7,050 nucleotides of DNA from Candidatus Saccharimonadota bacterium (GTDB lineage Bacteria > Patescibacteriota > Saccharimonadia > Saccharimonadales > UBA7683), in NCBI GenBank assembly GCA_018061375.1, contig JAGOUG010000042.1:1-7050 (forward strand), given 5' to 3'. Below, piece after piece: positions 3,746 to 7,050 of the stretch (positions are counted from its first letter, which is position 1; every line of letters starts with the position of its first letter). Below the pieces are notes generated by a model. The model was not told the origin of the DNA. It searched no databases and worked only from the letters and a program-made list of their open reading frames with translations. The translations under genes were made by a program, and so were the position numbers.

Positions 3746-5446
3746 ATGATAAGTACTAACAGTATTACGCTTCCACTTATAAATACACTTAAAATCTACC
3801 AAAAAAAGTGGTTTCGAAGGGATATAGTTGCAGGTATTACTGTCGCAGCGGTGGCGGTTCCGCAGGCTATGGCGTACGCCCAACTTGCTGGCCTCCCTCT
3901 TGTAACTGGGCTATACGCAGCATTACTTGCCATGTTACTGTTTGCACTCTTCACAACCTCTCGGTTTGCTATTGTAGGCCCCGATGCAGCCATGGCAGCA
4001 CTAACAGGTGCTGCAATAATTCCGCTTGCGGGTGGGGATATTGCAAGATATACCTCATTAGTATCGGTACTCGCCGTACTGATTGGGGCTATATGTCTTG
4101 TTGCCCTATTTGCGCGTCTAGGTGTGATTGCTGAATTCATTTCACGACCAATACTACTAGGGTATATGGGCGGGCTAGCACTTGCAGTAATCGCCTCTCA
4201 AGCACCAAAGCTTTTTGGAATAACAATTCCACCTGAAGGTAATTTCTTCACGACTATATGGTACATTCTCTCCCACCTTGGAGAGTCTAGTTGGCCTACG
4301 GTGCTACTGAGCAGTATTATTCTCGCGAGCGCAGTCGCATTGCAGCGCTATGCCAAAAAAATACCTATGAGTCTTGTGGTGCTCGTAGCGGCTATCGTTG
4401 CGTCTGCTGCGTTCTCTTTGCAAGACAAAGGCATTGCTGTTGTTGGAATGGTTCCAACCGGCCTACCGCTCCCCGTGTGGCCAACGCTCACCATACTAGA
4501 CCTACAGAGCCTGGTTGTACCAGCACTTATGATTGCACTTGTAAGCTACGCCAATACTATTGCTACTGAAAGGACGTTCGCCTCACATCAAAAAGAGAAT
4601 ATTGAGGCTCCTCAAGAATTCTTCGGGCTTGGTATAGCAAATATCGGTTCAGGAATATTTGGAGGCATGCCAGTGGCAGCAAGCGGTGCCCGTACTGCAG
4701 TGAACCACGGCAGTAAAGCCGTTACGCAAGTTTCGCAATTATTTGGTGCTCTTTTTATTGCGCTCGTCTTACTATTTCTTGCTCCAATGTTGAGCTATCT
4801 ACCACTAGCTGCACTCGCAGTGATAGTCATTATGGCAGTTAAAAACTTATTCAATTACAAAGAGCTTAAATCTATTTGGCATGCCTGGCACACCGAAGCG
4901 TTGCTTGCAATTGTAACCCTACTTGGTGTAACGATTCTCGGTATTTTTCAAGGCTTACTACTTGCAGTCTTGCTCGCAGTAATCAACCTTGTTCGTAAAA
5001 ATACGCTTCCTAAATACGCGGTACTGGGCATTGCAGAAAACGGCGCTGTTCGTGATATGAGTAGGCCACCGAAGACAACGGCACTGCCAGGAATGATCAT
5101 ATTCAGATTTGACGCTCCGCTATACTTTATTAATGCTAGTTACTTTAGGGATACCGTATATGAGCTCATTGAAAAATCAGAAGAACCGATTACGTGGTTT
5201 TTGTGGGATGCAGAAACCATTACCGAGGTTGACTCAACAGCTGGCCAGATGCTACTCGTCCTCATGCGTGACCTAAAATCTAAAGGAATTACGTTTGCTA
5301 TTGCCCGAATGAAAGGCCCAATCAGAGAAACTGTCGGAAAAAGTAGGAGGCTGTCTCGAACAATTTCTGCTGCTCCCCACTTCACGAGTATGGGCCATGC
5401 AATCGAAGCGTATAAAGATATCTCCAAAACAGAAGAGACCAAGTAG
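3746..5446 (+). CDS. SulP-family anion transporter with C-terminal STAS domain
   Basis: This 566-residue protein has the full length of bacterial SulP (SLC26-like) permeases. After a short cytoplasmic start, the family signature RRDIVAGITVAAVAVPQAMAYAQLAGL (about 24-50) and FAIVGPDAAMAALTG (74-88) are clear. Hydrophobic helices fill about 52-415. The second inverted half includes IANIGSGIFGGMPVAASGARTAVNHGSKAVTQVS (298-330), where family members usually read G-S-F-S-R-T. A STAS domain follows (about 445-560), with FRFDAPLYFINASYF and EVDSTAGQMLLVLM (494-507); the latter is the anti-sigma-antagonist-like loop. Members move sulfate, bicarbonate or other anions across the inner membrane, and the substrate here cannot be read from sequence. 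No sulfate-assimilation gene is nearby, so bicarbonate or another anion is at least as likely. Its TAG stop is directly followed by the ATG of the next gene, indicating an operon. Confidence 0.95.
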   Translation: MISTNSITLPLINTLKIYQKKWFRRDIVAGITVAAVAVPQAMAYAQLAGLPLVTGLYAALLAMLLFALFTTSRFAIVGPDAAMAALTGAAIIPLAGGDIARYTSLVSVLAVLIGAICLVALFARLGVIAEFISRPILLGYMGGLALAVIASQAPKLFGITIPPEGNFFTTIWYILSHLGESSWPTVLLSSIILASAVALQRYAKKIPMSLVVLVAAIVASAAFSLQDKGIAVVGMVPTGLPLPVWPTLTILDLQSLVVPALMIALVSYANTIATERTFASHQKENIEAPQEFFGLGIANIGSGIFGGMPVAASGARTAVNHGSKAVTQVSQLFGALFIALVLLFLAPMLSYLPLAALAVIVIMAVKNLFNYKELKSIWHAWHTEALLAIVTLLGVTILGIFQGLLLAVLLAVINLVRKNTLPKYAVLGIAENGAVRDMSRPPKTTALPGMIIFRFDAPLYFINASYFRDTVYELIEKSEEPITWFLWDAETITEVDSTAGQMLLVLMRDLKSKGITFAIARMKGPIRETVGKSRRLSRTISAAPHFTSMGHAIEAYKDISKTEETK

Positions 5447-6142
5447 ATGGATATAGCTAGTTTTATTGGCGGATTATTTGTACTTACCTTTCTGGGCCTA
5501 ATGATAGCCTTCAGTCCGCTACTCATAATGGTTAATATGATTATCGTCCTAACAAACAAGCGACCGATACTTAATGCCCTTGTACTGATTGCAGGTGTAG
5601 CTGCGCCACTATTACTTATAGCGGTACTAGCCCAAGCCTTTATAGACCCTTCTGTTACATTTAGCCTTGGTAGTATCGTTCAGAAGATCCAGCTTCCGGC
5701 ACTAATTGACATTTTATTAGGCGCTAGTTTACTTACACTCGGATTCAAACATGCGGCAAACTACAAAAATGATACAGCCCCCCATAAGCCCATTGATTTG
5801 CAGCCCCCTACTGATAGCTTGCGGTCGTTATTTGCATTTGGATTCTTTAAGTCACTACTAAGCGCTACAAACATATTTGCAATACTTTTTGTAATCAAAC
5901 TCACAAAGGTTAATAACCTCAGCCCAGCGCTGGGACTACTCGCACTCTTCTGGACAATTGCAATCGGCCTCGTGCCACTGTTTATGGCATTATACTATCA
6001 CGAATTCCGCCCAGAACGGCTTAAGCAACTAAATCGTAAGTTGAGTAATATCCTTAGCACTAACATACAATTAGTTATTGTAATAGCCAGCCTATCAGCT
6101 GGCGCGTACTTCTTACTAACTGGAATCAGCCACATATATTAG
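5447..6142 (+). CDS. Six-helix membrane protein resembling the GAP/SfLAP family
   Basis: This 231-residue protein has about six hydrophobic helices: 9-36, 42-64, 84-100, 128-152, 160-183 and 206-226. A helix-breaking proline motif in the first helix (IAFSPLLIMVNMIIVL), a charged loop with K38-R39, and a hydrophilic Pro/Asp-rich central loop (105-125) fit the layout of GAP-family proteins. These are the Pfam SfLAP group, related to LysE-type exporters and named after the mycobacterial sulfolipid-addressing protein Sap. I recognise the overall pattern but no decisive motif, so this is a tentative family call. The ATG abuts the SulP stop codon with zero spacing (TAG-ATG) and no strong SD, so translation is probably coupled. 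Export of a small polar lipid or metabolite, or assistance to the SulP protein, are possible roles. The next gene converges from the right, 32 bp away, with no visible terminator hairpin between. Confidence 0.8.
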   Translation: MDIASFIGGLFVLTFLGLMIAFSPLLIMVNMIIVLTNKRPILNALVLIAGVAAPLLLIAVLAQAFIDPSVTFSLGSIVQKIQLPALIDILLGASLLTLGFKHAANYKNDTAPHKPIDLQPPTDSLRSLFAFGFFKSLLSATNIFAILFVIKLTKVNNLSPALGLLALFWTIAIGLVPLFMALYYHEFRPERLKQLNRKLSNILSTNIQLVIVIASLSAGAYFLLTGISHIY

Positions 6143-6174
6143 TGACATAATTGCTTATATAGTGAGACCTATAA

Positions 6175-6802
6175 TTATTTGGTTTGCTTTTTGGATTTTA
6201 ATAGAGATGACGGCAGCTGACTTGAAAGCGCGAATGATCCGAGTAGACATGCGAAGACAAAGAACATCCCGATCCTGAGCGATTCTAGCTGTGATTCTTG
6301 GTATAGACTTGAGACAGCTTGTGCAGTACTTTCACTCCCACCGTTATCTATAACATACTGGTCTGCTTGGTCTTTTGAGACTATACCAACGCCACTCTCA
6401 GCTTGCTGAATAATAGTATTCTTGGCATCCGTACTTAAATCAGGGCTTGCTTGAACTGCAGCTGTGAACCCAGAAGTAAGCGAAAGAATAAACACCGAAC
6501 CTACGAGTGCCGTACCCAGTGACAGTCCGAGGTTTTGGAATACACCTTGTAAGCCACCGACTTCAGCGGATTCAGATTCATCGACGGAAGACATATTTAC
6601 GTTACCAAGTTGAGACGCAAGCAACCCAAACCCAACTCCTACAAAGAACATTCCGAGCCAGAACAATTTACTCTTTAATTCATCCCCAATTGAACCGAGC
6701 ACAAATAGAACACCCACAGCCATGGCAGCCTGTCCGAATCGTACAATACGCTGAGTTGAAATTGTGCCAGTTTTTTTAGTACCAACCAGTGTGAATATAG
6801 CC
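6175..6802 (-). pseudogene. C-terminal fragment of a DHA2-type MFS drug exporter
   Basis: About 206 residues remain of a protein that should have 450-550. The visible part holds the last helices of a 14-helix MFS (EmrB/QacA-like) transporter. There is a cytoplasmic loop, helices at about 33-47 and 55-71 (numbering from the first in-frame GTG at 6825), and the typical SQLGNVNMSSVDESESAEVGGLQGVFQNLGLSLGTALVGS segment (71-110, the family's 'ASG...rnlG.s.G.al' region). A periplasmic loop rich in Ser, Asp and Gln (about 120-180), a last helix (183-201) and a basic tail end it. The upstream half is missing: reading back, the sequence switches near 6796-6802 to PurF coding sequence in another frame. 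The GTG at 6825 and an ATG at 6805-6807 lie inside that PurF part and are not credible starts. As assembled, this cannot make a working pump. A translated fragment from M35 is possible but would have no visible promoter. Confidence 0.8.
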
Positions 6803-7050
6803 GTCATGCGGTATATCTTTGTCACTTAAGTATTCCCTAAGAGCGTCTGTAAATGGGAGATTTCCGTTATGTGCAAATGCAAATTGAAGTTGCTCATTTG
6901 CATATGGCTGATTATGCGATTCATCCTTGCCGCCTGACGTCGAATAGCGGTTATGCCCTATTGCTACCTGTCCCTTCAGATCAGCCAGCGAGTCTTCATT
7001 GTATACGTTGCTCACTAAACCATGTTTTTTATGAACATGTAGCTTAATAC
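6776..7050 (-). pseudogene. purF: Amidophosphoribosyltransferase (PurF) N-terminal fragment, truncated at both ends
   Basis: The frame is open from the right edge, reading IKLHVHKKHGLVSNVYNED, so the GTG at 7015 is internal and the true start with the nucleophile Cys lies beyond 7050. The visible part is unmistakably the class-II glutamine amidotransferase domain of PurF. GQVAIGHNRYSTSGG is followed by HNQPYA and FAFAHNGNL, the Arg and Asn/Gly residues that bind glutamine and form the oxyanion hole. PurF makes phosphoribosylamine from PRPP and glutamine, the first step of purine synthesis. The homology breaks off after YLSDKDIPHDGY (about 6799), where the family normally continues N-D-S-E. 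Six unrelated residues then lead to TAA at 6776-6778. The rest of the amidotransferase domain and the whole phosphoribosyltransferase domain (about 350 residues) are missing, and MFS exporter sequence takes their place. GlmS is less likely because that family reads GHTRWATHG. Confidence 0.85.
6796..6802. other. Junction between purF and MFS fragments
   Basis: On the minus strand the shared bases GGCTATA fit both genes: in the PurF frame they encode the end of HDGY, and in the MFS frame the start of AIFTLVG. The precise breakpoint cannot be fixed without intact relatives, but it lies within a few bases of here. No insertion sequence, terminal repeat or extra bases are seen at the join. Confidence 0.65.

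Noticed and set aside
3796..4140. Antisense ORF of 114 residues inside the SulP gene
   Set aside because: The sense frame is an unmistakable SulP transporter; the antisense ORF is low-complexity Ala/Ser/Thr-rich and has no start signals.
5140..5559. Antisense ORF of 139 residues across the SulP/GAP junction
   Set aside because: It is complementary to the STAS domain and to the start of the next gene, with no recognisable domain; it is a shadow.
6143..6174. Terminator between the GAP-like gene and the MFS fragment
   Set aside because: Only short AT-rich self-complementary stretches are present; there is no GC stem or T run.
6776..6825. A designed PurF-MFS fusion protein
   Set aside because: The two homologies are in different reading frames and PurF reaches a stop codon at 6776-6778, so no single polypeptide spans the junction.
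7013..7015. GTG as the start codon of the PurF-like ORF
   Set aside because: The frame stays open to the window edge and the residues upstream (LHVHKKHGL) are PurF-like, so the real start lies outside the window.

Overview
The window reads as a stretch of a small-genome, Gram-positive-like bacterium, most plausibly Candidatus Saccharibacteria (TM7) or another Patescibacteria/CPR lineage. This is inference, not proof. It rests on moderate-to-low GC, short intergenic gaps, an LPATG sortase-anchored protein, small poorly characterised membrane proteins, and native-looking start codons that sit directly behind -10 boxes rather than behind Shine-Dalgarno (SD) sites. TGA is used as an ordinary stop, for instance where two convergent genes overlap near 2936-2942, so the UGA-glycine code of Gracilibacteria/SR1 is unlikely.

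Left part (1-1868, minus strand): the 5' part of a single-pass membrane protein with a Gln/Pro-rich tail runs off the left edge (1-222). Behind it lies a 317-residue polytopic membrane protein with conserved-looking histidines (255-1208). A 14-bp perfect bidirectional terminator (1275-1308) separates these from a compact, clearly GC-richer unit. That unit has a perfect consensus promoter (TTGACA-N17-TATAAT, 1840-1868), an SD-containing leader with a three-codon mini-ORF, a 111-residue two-helix membrane protein of unknown function (1449-1784), and a strong GC-rich hairpin right after its stop. It looks like a foreign, self-contained cassette.

Middle part (1926-3616): a small membrane-anchored winged-helix regulator (minus) is divergent from a secreted, LPATG-anchored single-domain surface protein (plus). 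The latter overlaps convergently by 7 bp with an endonuclease/exonuclease/phosphatase-family enzyme (minus). The enzyme's start is best placed at 3616.

Right part (3746-6142, plus): a two-gene operon holds a SulP-family anion transporter with a STAS domain and, with zero-base spacing, a six-helix membrane protein resembling the GAP/SfLAP family. Converging on it from the right edge is an oddity. The N-terminal amidotransferase portion of PurF runs in from the edge and stops abruptly near 6796-6802. There it abuts, out of frame, the C-terminal portion of a DHA2-type MFS drug exporter. Both genes are broken at the same point, so it is either a deletion/rearrangement scar or an assembly chimera.

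The most interesting points are the GC-rich cassette with its different expression architecture, the window-wide pattern of leaderless starts, the purF/MFS junction, and the histidine-bearing membrane protein. I saw no tRNA, rRNA, CRISPR array, transposase or integrase.
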